Source of the DNA: Sterolibacterium sp052034445
GTDB taxonomy: Bacteria > Pseudomonadota > Gammaproteobacteria > Burkholderiales > Rhodocyclaceae
Direction: 5' to 3'
NCBI GenBank assembly: GCA_052034445.1
Contig: JBPOIN010000168.1
Coordinates: forward strand, 1 to 6,351
Length of the DNA: 6,351 nt
Both the position numbers and the translations under genes were made by a program. Below the pieces are notes generated by a model, which made no database searches, was not told where the DNA came from, and saw only the letters and a list, made by a program, of their open reading frames with translations. This document shows, piece after piece, positions 1 to 6,335 of this stretch (positions are counted from its first letter, which is position 1; each line of letters opens with the position of its first letter).

Positions 1-1
1 C

Positions 2-367
2 GAACCGCAAAGCCTTCAATATCTGGCGCACGGCGATCTCTGGGACTACCTGTATCAACGCGCGACCCGGGATGAGACGTCCGGACATCCGGCACAGCGC
101 GTATTCCTGCCATTGACTCTGGAGATGGGCTCCTGGCTCTGGGTCAAGAAAAACCCGCGCCAGCTGTTTTCGCGTCACGGCATATTCAATCCGCTGATCC
201 AGCATCGCCAGCAACGCGTGCTGCGCAAACATCTGTCCTGGCTGGATTTTCTGGGCCGGGCCGCGACAGGCTACCCATGCTGGTTGCCGACCGGGGAAGA
301 ACGCGAACGCCACCGCCAGGCGGCGCTGGACCTCTGGTACCGGCCTGGATTGACTTCGGCCCCATGA
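2..367 (+). CDS. M14-family zinc carboxypeptidase (DUF2817-like), 3' part only
   Basis: The reading frame is open from the left edge, so the N-terminal part, including the usual zinc ligands, lies outside the window; 121 residues are visible. Residues 37-43 read LTLEMGS, which resembles the strand carrying the catalytic glutamate of M14 metallocarboxypeptidases (here Glu41), followed by a WLWVKKNPRQLFS block and a basic helix. I recall this combination from proteobacterial M14/DUF2817 proteins. Such enzymes hydrolyse C-terminal peptide or amide bonds using a zinc-bound water; the substrate here is unknown. A TTG at 113 is not a credible start, because the homologous frame continues upstream without a stop. 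The TGA stop overlaps the ATG of the next gene (ATGA), so the two are probably translated together. An alternative is a degenerate M14-like protein, which cannot be tested without the missing half. Confidence 0.72.
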   Translation, partial: EPQSLQYLAHGDLWDYLYQRATRDETSGHPAQRVFLPLTLEMGSWLWVKKNPRQLFSRHGIFNPLIQHRQQRVLRKHLSWLDFLGRAATGYPCWLPTGEERERHRQAALDLWYRPGLTSAP

Positions 368-1137
368 GCACCTGGATCTTCCTGCGCGGACTGACGCGTG
401 AGAGTCGCCACTGGGGCGATTTTCCGGCGCTCTTCCGCCACGAAATCCCTGCCGCCGGGATCGTCATGCTCGACCTGCCCGGCAACGGCAACCTGAACAC
501 GCAGCGCAGCCCGGCCAGCGTCGAAGCGCTGCTATGCGCCTGTCGCGCCCAATTGCTGGCGCGCGGCATTCCGCCGCCGTATCACCTGCTCGCCATGTCG
601 CTCGGCGCCATGGTCGCCGTGGCCTGGGCCGACCGGCATCCGCAGGAACTTGCCGGCTGCGTCCTCATCAATACCAGCCTGAGACCCTACAGCCGCTTTG
701 ATCAACGTTTGCGGCCGGCCAACTACCTGACGCTGCTGCGCCTGATCTGCCCGGGAATCAGCGCCGCCGCGCGCGAAAGCGCCATCCTGCGCATGACCAG
801 CCGGCTGGCGCCGCAGCGGCCGCAGATCGTCGCCCAGTGGAGCGCCTGGCAGCGCACCCATCCCGTCACGCCCGGCAACGCACTACGCCAGCTTTGGGCC
901 GCCTGCCGCTATCAGGCGCCGCCCCATCCACCGGGCGTCAACCTGCTGATACTGGCGGGTGCCGGCGATACACTGGTCAACCCGGTTTGCTCGCGCCAGC
1001 TGGCGCAACGCTGGCAGGCCGCGTATGTCGAACATCCCGGCGCCGGCCACGATCTACCACTCGATGCCGGCCCTTGGGTGGCCCGGCAGGTCGCTCGATG
1101 GTTGGACAGAACGCAGCCCGGCGTCACGTCGTCTTGA
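364..1137 (+). CDS. alpha/beta-fold hydrolase coupled to the carboxypeptidase
   Basis: This is a 257-residue protein with the order expected of an alpha/beta-hydrolase: an N-terminal strand and oxyanion-type loop (LRGLTRES, 7-14), strand IVMLDLPGNG (33-42), a nucleophile elbow AMSLG with Ser79, a variable cap (about 110-185), an acid strand LLILAGAGD with Asp202, and GAGHD with His229. Ser79-Asp202-His229 is the predicted triad. The first elbow position is Ala rather than the usual Gly. The frame is open back to 277, but the ATG at 364 is preferred because it lies directly before the first core strand and overlaps the preceding stop as ATGA. No good Shine-Dalgarno sequence precedes it, which fits translational coupling. 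There is no signal peptide, so it is probably cytoplasmic. The substrate cannot be assigned. It lacks the typical GWSLGG elbow of BioH, so I do not link it to the biotin genes. Confidence 0.85.
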   Translation: MSTWIFLRGLTRESRHWGDFPALFRHEIPAAGIVMLDLPGNGNLNTQRSPASVEALLCACRAQLLARGIPPPYHLLAMSLGAMVAVAWADRHPQELAGCVLINTSLRPYSRFDQRLRPANYLTLLRLICPGISAAARESAILRMTSRLAPQRPQIVAQWSAWQRTHPVTPGNALRQLWAACRYQAPPHPPGVNLLILAGAGDTLVNPVCSRQLAQRWQAAYVEHPGAGHDLPLDAGPWVARQVARWLDRTQPGVTSS

Positions 1138-1159
1138 GCCGCAGAACTTCGACAGCGCC

Positions 1160-1209
1160 CGTATTTTCAGCCTGCGCAGACGCCTTACAGCAGATCAGCG
1201 TATTTTCAG
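1160..1209. repeat. 11-bp direct repeat in the convergent gap
   Basis: The sequence CGTATTTTCAG occurs at 1160-1170 and again at 1199-1209, a 39-bp period. Both copies lie in the 82-bp gap between the stops of the alpha/beta-hydrolase (+) and the SMR gene (-). The second copy sits in a short dyad, TCAGC at 1195-1199 and GCTGA at 1211-1215. Neither strand shows a strong GC stem followed by a T tract, so I do not call a classical intrinsic terminator here, although the dyad may contribute to bidirectional termination. Confidence 0.5.
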
Positions 1210-1219
1210 TGCTGAAGAA

Positions 1220-1537
1220 TCAGCGGCTGCTCAGATTCAGGCCGACGACGCCGACGACAATGACAGCAAGAAAAAATATCCGCAGCGGCGTCATCTGCTC
1301 GCCGAAAAACACCGCGCCGATGGTGGCGATGATGGCGATGCCGACGGCGCACCAGATCGCATAGGCGATGCTGACATCGAGGGTTTTCACAGCCATGGTC
1401 AGGCTGACGATGCTCGAACAATAAAAGACGAAGATGCCGACCGAAGGCCAGAATTTCTGGAAGCCATCGGAGAGCTTCATGCAGGTGGTGCCGGAAATCT
1501 CGAAAATGATTGCGGCGGACAGGAAGAGCCAGTGCAT
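1220..1537 (-). CDS. SMR-family small multidrug/cation transporter (EmrE-like)
   Basis: This is a 105-residue, four-helix membrane protein of typical SMR length. TM1 carries the membrane-embedded Glu13, matching Glu14 of EmrE, followed by the SMR signature GTTCMKLSDGF (16-26). Tyr39, Tyr59 and Trp62 in AYAIW (58-62) match EmrE Tyr40, Tyr60 and Trp63, which line the substrate site. The protein ends with GVVGLNLSSR. SMR proteins are dimeric proton-coupled exporters of lipophilic cations, and some export guanidinium or polyamines. The GTT motif after Glu13 favours the EmrE/Qac group over the SugE/Gdx group, but the substrate is not certain. The frame is open to 1603, but ATG at 1537 is chosen because it places the key Glu at the family position. 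The ribosome binding site is poor. The gene lies 110 bp downstream of the methyltransferase, separated from it by a repeat and a hairpin, and it converges with the alpha/beta-hydrolase. Confidence 0.9.
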   Translation of the reverse strand: MHWLFLSAAIIFEISGTTCMKLSDGFQKFWPSVGIFVFYCSSIVSLTMAVKTLDVSIAYAIWCAVGIAIIATIGAVFFGEQMTPLRIFFLAVIVVGVVGLNLSSR

Positions 1538-1550
1538 GGGGGGCGAGAGT

Positions 1551-1588
1551 AGTGAGTCGAGAGAAGTGAGTCGAAAATAATGAGTGCG
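1551..1588. repeat. Tandem 14-bp-period repeat upstream of the SMR gene
   Basis: AGTGAGTCGA occurs at 1551-1560 and identically at 1565-1574, and a degenerate third copy AATGAGTGCG occurs at 1579-1588. The starts are exactly 14 bp apart. The array begins 13 bp upstream of the SMR start codon, so it lies in the leader or promoter region of that gene. It could be an expanded simple-sequence tract or a set of binding half-sites; the sequence alone does not decide. Confidence 0.55.
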
Positions 1589-1624
1589 CCAGGGGGAAAG
1601 CAACGTCCTTACGTTTCCCCCTGG
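1589..1624 (-). terminator. Perfect 11-bp inverted repeat, possible terminator of the methyltransferase gene
   Basis: The arms are CCAGGGGGAAA (1589-1599) and TTTCCCCCTGG (1614-1624), with a 14-nt loop. An inner alternative stem, AACGT/ACGTT (1602-1606 and 1611-1615), is also possible. The element begins 23 bp past the methyltransferase stop on the - strand. A stable RNA hairpin is expected. However, no immediate U tract follows on the - strand, only a TTATTTT about ten bases further on, so intrinsic termination is plausible but unproven. It could equally act as an mRNA 3'-end stabiliser or as part of the SMR leader. Confidence 0.45.
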
Positions 1625-1647
1625 TCCCTGGCGACTGATCTCTGGCT

Positions 1648-2445
1648 TCAGCCCTTTCTGGCGACGAAACGGCCCTGGGCGATCTTGCCGGCTTTGGCCA
1701 GCTGACCGAGGAACATCATTTCGGCGGCGACCGCACTGAGCATGTTGGTGTCGAAATTCAGGATGCGCAGCGCGTCGTAGGTGAATTGCTTATCGACCAT
1801 GTTCAGGTACAGATCAACATAGGGATCGAAGCGCCCCGTATCGTTGGCTTCGATGACCTGACAACCGTTCTGCTGCAGCAGTTCCGCATAGCCGGCAATG
1901 GACTGGACATTGGGAAACTTCATGAACGCCAGGTAACGATGGCTTTCCTCGGCCGTCATCGGCACTTCGCCGAGCACCCAGTCGGTGAAGGCGATCGTGC
2001 CGCCCGGCTTGACGATGCGCGCGGCTTCGCGGATCAGCGCCGGCTTATCGACCACATAACACCAGGCATCCTCGCCCCAGACGAAATCGGCGCAGCCGTC
2101 CGGCAGGCCGCTGTGCGTCACGTCGGCATGCACGAACTCGGTGCGCTCGGCCAGACCTTCTTCGGCGCAGCGATGGCGGCCGCGATCGAGCACGGTTTCC
2201 GAGGCATCGACGCCGGTCATTTTGGCGACATTGCGGAAGCGCGCCAGGAAGCGCATGCCGGCGCCGTTGCAGCAGCACAGATCGACGCCATGCTGGGCGC
2301 CGGCGATACCAGCGCGTTCGGAAAGATCCATCGACGACTGGAAGCCGCCGATGTGAATCTGGTGCCCCATGATGAGCTCCCACAGATCACCTTCCGCGCC
2401 GTTATAAACATTTTTGACTTCGTTGAGACCGATCCCATTGCTCAT
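1648..2445 (-). CDS. Class I SAM-dependent methyltransferase
   Basis: This 265-residue protein has a Rossmann-type methyltransferase core. Motif I is GVDLCCCNGAG (53-63), the motif II acidic residue is Asp80 in MTGVDAS, the post-II acidic residue is Asp108 in HADV, motif IV is FVWGEDAWCY (121-130), and a motif-VI-like IVKPGGTIAFTDW lies at 144-156. The WGEDAW...KPGG...FTD block is reminiscent of the glycine/sarcosine/dimethylglycine N-methyltransferase and UbiE-like group, where SAM methylates a small amine or quinone precursor. I cannot name the substrate. The N-terminal 50 residues (VYNGAEGDLWELIMGH onward) resemble the substrate-covering lid helices of that group. Oddities are three adjacent cysteines (57-59) at the SAM loop and further cysteines at 93, 118, 129 and 195. 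There is no signal peptide and no membrane segment. The start is fixed by GAGGAGG six bases upstream. It is flanked by the corC-like gene (199 bp upstream) and the SMR gene, neither of which clarifies its job. Confidence 0.85.
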   Translation of the reverse strand: MSNGIGLNEVKNVYNGAEGDLWELIMGHQIHIGGFQSSMDLSERAGIAGAQHGVDLCCCNGAGMRFLARFRNVAKMTGVDASETVLDRGRHRCAEEGLAERTEFVHADVTHSGLPDGCADFVWGEDAWCYVVDKPALIREAARIVKPGGTIAFTDWVLGEVPMTAEESHRYLAFMKFPNVQSIAGYAELLQQNGCQVIEANDTGRFDPYVDLYLNMVDKQFTYDALRILNFDTNMLSAVAAEMMFLGQLAKAGKIAQGRFVARKG

Positions 2446-2451
2446 GCCCTG

Positions 2452-2458
2452 CCTCCTC
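2452..2458 (-). promoter_or_regulatory. Strong Shine-Dalgarno site of the methyltransferase
   Basis: GAGGAGG on the - strand lies six bases before the ATG at 2445. It is the best ribosome binding site in the window. It fixes the methyltransferase start and suggests efficient translation. Confidence 0.85.
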
Positions 2459-2500
2459 GTTGTGGATGAATCGAAAAACCGCGTGCGGTACGTGGAATTT

Positions 2501-2529
2501 ATATTACAAGCTTGTTAATTTCAAGCCAA
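2501..2529 (-). promoter_or_regulatory. Likely promoter with internal palindrome for the methyltransferase
   Basis: On the - strand, TTGGCT (2529-2524) and TAATAT (2506-2501) are separated by 17 bases, which is ideal sigma-70 spacing with moderate box matches. A shifted pair, TTGAAA (2524-2519) and TATAAA (2503-2498), has a 15-base spacer. The spacer contains the perfect 10-bp palindrome ACAAGCTTGT (2506-2515), a candidate repressor or activator site. The patch is clearly AT-rich against GC-rich surroundings. The implied leader is about 50 nt and contains a short dyad, ACCGC/GCGGT (2478-2489), followed by Ts on the - strand. That stem is too small to call an attenuator. Confidence 0.5.
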
Positions 2530-2579
2530 GGATGACCCGGGTTGCTCATTCCGGGCACTTTGTCAGGGCGGGAACATGA

Positions 2580-2612
2580 TCGGCATCAAGCGCCAAACCC
2601 ATCGAGTGCCGA
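2580..2612. repeat. Weak inverted repeat downstream of the corC-like gene
   Basis: TCGGCA (2580-2585) and TGCCGA (2607-2612) form 6-bp arms around a 21-nt loop, 32 bp past the stop of the corC-like gene. No T tract follows on the - strand. It could support Rho-independent pausing only weakly. The rest of the 2446-2644 gap holds the methyltransferase promoter and no further clear signal. Confidence 0.25.
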
Positions 2613-2644
2613 GCTGAAGGCGCCGCCGGATCCAGGGGGGCGGA

Positions 2645-3952
2645 TCAGTGCGCGGCGTCGGTTTCCACTGTTTCCGGCAAACGCGTCGCCAAAACCTTGT
2701 CGACGCGCTTGCCGTCCAGATCGACAACCTCCAGGCGCCAGTGCTCCCAGGTAATGACATCGCAGGTTGCCGGCAGACGCCCGAGCACCCACATGACCAG
2801 GCCGCTCAGGGTGTGATAACGCCCCTTGTCCTCTTCCGGCACCGACTTGAGTTCCAGGCGATCCTTGAGTTCCGGCACCGGAATCAGGCCATCCAGCAGC
2901 CAGGAACCGTCTTCGCGCTGAACCGCCCAGGAATCTTCCTGATTGCGCGGCTTGAACTCTCCGGTCACCGCCTCCAGCACATCCTGCAGCGTGACCAGCC
3001 CCTGCACCTCGCCGTATTCATCGACCACCAGCACCATCTGGGTGCCGGAAGTGCGGAAATGGCCGAGCAAGTCCATGCCGGTCAGCGTCTCGGGGACGAA
3101 GACCGCCGGCTGCAGTTGCGCTGCGAGATTGGTCGGCCGCCCCTTGAGGGTCTGGTTGAGCAACTGCTTCGCATTGATGATGCCCAGCACCTCGTGCCAG
3201 CCGCCGCGGCACACCGGAAAGCGTGAATGCTCGGAATCGGCCACCAGTTTCAGGTTGTCTTCGAGCGATTTTTCGACATCCAGACAGGTAATGTCGCCGC
3301 GCGGAATCATCAGCGAACCGATCTGGCGATCGTCCAGACGGAAAACATTGCGCACCATGTCGCGTTCCTGCTGCTCGATGACGCCCGACTCGGAGCCCTC
3401 TTCCAGCATGGCGTGGATTTCTTCCTCCGTGACGCCTTGCCCGGCCTGCTCGCGTTGCCCCATCAGACGCAACAGCGTGTCGGTGGAGATGGACAATAAG
3501 TGCACGAACGGACGCGTGAGCGCGGAGAGAAACTGCATGGGGCGGGCCACCATGCGCGCGATGCTCTCGGGGTTGAACTGGCCGATCCGCTTGGGCACCA
3601 GCTCGCCAATCACAATCGAGACATAGGTGATGACCACGACCACGAGGGCGGTGGAAACGATACTGCTGGATTCCTGGTCAAGCCCCAGGGCCTGAAGGCG
3701 CAGCGCAAGCGGCGCCGCCAGCACGGCCTCGCCGATGATGCCGTTGAGGATGCCGATCGACGTGATGCCGATCTGGATCGTCGACAGGAAGCGCGTCGGC
3801 TCATCGTGCAGTTTGATGGCCACCACGGCCGCGCCGTCGCCATCCTCCGCCAGACGCACCAGCCGCGCGCGCCGGGCGCTGACGAGAGCGATCTCCGACA
3901 TGGCGAACGCACCGTTGAGCAGCACGAGAATGATCAAAAACAGAACTTCCAT
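2645..3952 (-). CDS. CorC/HlyC-type membrane protein with CNNM (DUF21) and paired CBS domains
   Basis: This is a 435-residue inner-membrane protein of the hemolysin C/CorC family. It has an N-terminal CNNM/DUF21 domain with hydrophobic segments at about 2-25, 54-76, 97-117 and 136-156, including the SEIALVSARR and GELVPKRIG motifs. A CBS pair follows (about 214-265 and 281-331; the second holds VVDEYGEVQGLVTLQDVLEA), then a C-terminal CorC_HlyC domain (about 340-426; ISG-type segment TLSGLVMWVLGRLP). Relatives such as CNNM/CorC, YfjD and YtfL/PaeA are linked to Mg2+ or polyamine export, with CBS domains sensing nucleotides; the older label of hemolysin is not a demonstrated activity. The frame also opens at a TTG at 3994, but ATG at 3952 puts the first membrane helix at the N-terminus, as is usual. 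The ribosome binding site is weak. It sits alone between gaps of 199 and 328 bp and is probably its own unit. Confidence 0.9.
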   Translation of the reverse strand: MEVLFLIILVLLNGAFAMSEIALVSARRARLVRLAEDGDGAAVVAIKLHDEPTRFLSTIQIGITSIGILNGIIGEAVLAAPLALRLQALGLDQESSSIVSTALVVVVITYVSIVIGELVPKRIGQFNPESIARMVARPMQFLSALTRPFVHLLSISTDTLLRLMGQREQAGQGVTEEEIHAMLEEGSESGVIEQQERDMVRNVFRLDDRQIGSLMIPRGDITCLDVEKSLEDNLKLVADSEHSRFPVCRGGWHEVLGIINAKQLLNQTLKGRPTNLAAQLQPAVFVPETLTGMDLLGHFRTSGTQMVLVVDEYGEVQGLVTLQDVLEAVTGEFKPRNQEDSWAVQREDGSWLLDGLIPVPELKDRLELKSVPEEDKGRYHTLSGLVMWVLGRLPATCDVITWEHWRLEVVDLDGKRVDKVLATRLPETVETDAAH

Positions 3953-4031
3953 GGCGAGATCCAGAGAGAAATACGGCAGTGTAAAAACGGTCAAAGCGCA
4001 ACGACAGAAGAGTCCGCACGCAGCGATGGCC

Positions 4032-4079
4032 TGTGGTGGTTTCTTGTCGTTCCGCGTAAATCCGCGCTATTACACCACA
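4032..4079. repeat. 7-bp inverted repeat in the corC-like gene leader
   Basis: TGTGGTG (4032-4038) and CACCACA (4073-4079) are perfect inverted arms around 34 bases that contain TCCGCGTAAATCCGCG. The element lies 80-127 bp upstream of the corC-like start codon. If transcribed it could fold as an extended stem with an inner CGCG-rich hairpin. It does not match a known Mg2+ or Mn2+ riboswitch core that I can recognise. Confidence 0.35.
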
Positions 4080-4199
4080 TCATGGCAGCGTAGCGGATTG
4101 CCGGGAATACCGGCGGCGAGAGAAAAATAACCGATCAATACCAAATGAATATGAATTTTTCCGAGTAATCGCCGCCAAGCCTCGCCAGCACAGCGAATC

Positions 4200-4211
4200 A
4201 TTTCCGGAAAT
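4200..4211. repeat. Perfect 12-bp palindrome ATTTCCGGAAAT
   Basis: A perfect self-complementary 12-mer lies 70 bp past the bioD stop and about 250 bp upstream of the corC-like start. As DNA it looks like a dimer-binding site. As RNA it has no room for a loop and would make only a weak hairpin. No binding protein is identified. Confidence 0.4.
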
Positions 4212-4280
4212 CACAAACCCATAAAAACTGGCAGACAAACATCAGGCGTCGCAAGGGCTACAGGAAATAACAGACAGAAA

Positions 4281-5032
4281 TCAATATTCATCATGGATAG
4301 CAGACTCACAATCCCTGTCCGGCAACCGCAGATAACCGGCCGCCGTCCCGGGATCGGCCCCGGGCAGATAGGGCAGCACGCCGAGCAACGGCGCGGGCAG
4401 GCGTTGCCGCAGCGTGGCGAGGTTTTCCGCGAAATTGGCCATCTGCGGATCAATGCGGTTGGCGACCCAGCCAGCCAGTCTGAGGCCGCGCGCGGCGATG
4501 GCCTGTTGGGTCAGCAGCGCGTGGTTCAGGCAGCCCAGGCGCATGCCGACGACGAGAATCAGCGGCAAATCAAGGCATTGCGCCAGATCACCCATATCGT
4601 GCTGCGCGTCGAGCGGCACGAGAAAGCCGCCCGCGCCTTCGACGACCACGGCTTCGGCGCCCGTCGCGGCGACAAGTTCATGGAAGCGTTCGACAATCAC
4701 GGCGGGATCGATGCGCACACCGGCCTGGGCGGCCGCGATGTGGGGCGCAATGGCCGCTTCGAAGCAGTAGGGATTCACCAGATACGCGGGGGCCGGGCAA
4801 TTGCCGGCGGCCATGAGCGCGGCGACATCGGCATTGAGCGGTTCGCTCACTTTGTCCTTGCCGCCCTCCCCCGCGACGCTCGCGCAGCCTGCCGCAACGG
4901 GCTTCATGCCGACCGACTTCCAGCCACGGGCGCGGCACAGTTCAAGCAGCGCGGCGGCGACCAGGGTCTTGCCGACATCGGTGTCGGTGCCGGTCACGAA
5001 ACCGGCAAAGCGCAGCGCGCTGGCGGACGCTT

Positions 5033-5036
<4 letters not shown>
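4281..5036 (-). CDS. bioD: ATP-dependent dethiobiotin synthetase
   Basis: BioD closes the ureido ring of dethiobiotin from 7,8-diaminopelargonic acid, CO2 and ATP, the penultimate step of biotin synthesis, in the cytoplasm. The 251-residue protein is slightly longer than typical members (about 225-240), with extra length mainly at the C-terminus. Visible motifs are the P-loop GTDTDVGKT (16-24, Lys23), GMKPVAAG (43-50, Lys45), the acidic metal-binding region around Asp70, VEGAGGFLVPL (132-142, Glu133) and VANRIDP (191-197), the NxxD-type nucleotide contact. The frame extends to 5174, but the start at 5036 is chosen because it overlaps the bioF stop as ATGA, has GGAG seven bases upstream (5047-5044) and places the P-loop near the N-terminus as in the family. 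Expression is presumably coupled to bioF. Nothing in the sequence suggests inactivity. Confidence 0.95.
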
Positions 5037-6217
<1,181 letters not shown>

Positions 6218-6279
6218 TAGCTTTACCAGATTGAACGACAGAACTCCGAACTGGCGCAACCGTTTAGGTCGAGTTTCAA

Positions 6280-6315
6280 CCCGACTGGTGTGAGTCGGGG
6301 GGCAGCCCCCACACC
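6280..6315 (-). promoter_or_regulatory. Overlapping, mutually exclusive hairpins upstream of bioF
   Basis: One stem pairs CCCGACT (6280-6286) with AGTCGGG (6293-6299) around a 6-nt loop. A competing stem pairs GGTGTG (6287-6292) with CACACC (6310-6315), enclosing a GGGG-CAG-CCCC hairpin. They share bases 6287-6299, so both cannot form together. They lie 63-98 bp upstream of the bioF start. If transcribed, they could be a leader switch. No T tract follows on the bioF sense strand, so this is not a classical attenuator. I see no clear promoter boxes in 6218-6351. Confidence 0.35.
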
Positions 6316-6316
6316 A

Positions 6317-6335
6317 CCCCCCCACCCCCCCCCCC
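6317..6335. repeat. Homopolymeric C7-A-C11 tract (G11-T-G7 on the bioF sense strand)
   Basis: C7 at 6317-6323, an A at 6324 and C11 at 6325-6335. On the bioF sense strand this reads G11-T-G7 and is followed by further G runs at 6310-6306, which meets a G-quadruplex pattern. It lies about 100-118 bp upstream of the bioF ATG. Such tracts slip easily in replication and in sequencing, so the exact length is uncertain. Confidence 0.75.

Larger units (their letters stand above)
3953..4280. other. 328-bp intergenic region between bioD and the corC-like gene
   Basis: I see no convincing gene here. It is less GC-rich than its flanks, with an AT-rich patch at 4121-4160. It holds a short hairpin GCCGG-GAATA-CCGGC (4100-4114), a TCCGCG direct repeat at 4051 and 4061, and two larger dyads listed separately. 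It should contain the 3' end of the bio transcript and the promoter of the corC-like gene. The best promoter candidate on the - strand is TTTGAC (3995-3990) with TATTTC sixteen bases later, which is weak and overlaps the alternative TTG start at 3994. No hairpin followed by a T tract was found after bioD. Confidence 0.5.

Noticed and set aside
364..1137. alpha/beta-hydrolase as BioH for biotin synthesis
   Set aside because: It lacks the typical BioH elbow and N-terminal motifs, lies on the other strand about 3 kb from bioD, and is coupled to a carboxypeptidase gene.
1551..1588. Short CRISPR array
   Set aside because: Repeat units are only 10 bp with 4-bp gaps, far below CRISPR repeat and spacer lengths, and no cas gene is present.
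1538..1647. Possible guanidine-II (mini-ykkC) riboswitch before the SMR gene
   Set aside because: That motif needs two small hairpins with ACGR loops. Only one long stem with an unrelated 14-nt loop is present, so the motif is not supported.
2943..3626. 227-residue open frame on the + strand opposite the corC-like gene, and a similar one at 1786-2469 opposite the methyltransferase
   Set aside because: Both mirror conserved genes in the complementary frame, have no family motifs, and lack ribosome binding sites of note.
6255..6275. Possible BirA operator before bioF (AACCGTTTAGG region)
   Set aside because: BirA sites need two inverted TGTAAACC-type half-sites about 15 bases apart; only a partial resemblance to one half is seen.
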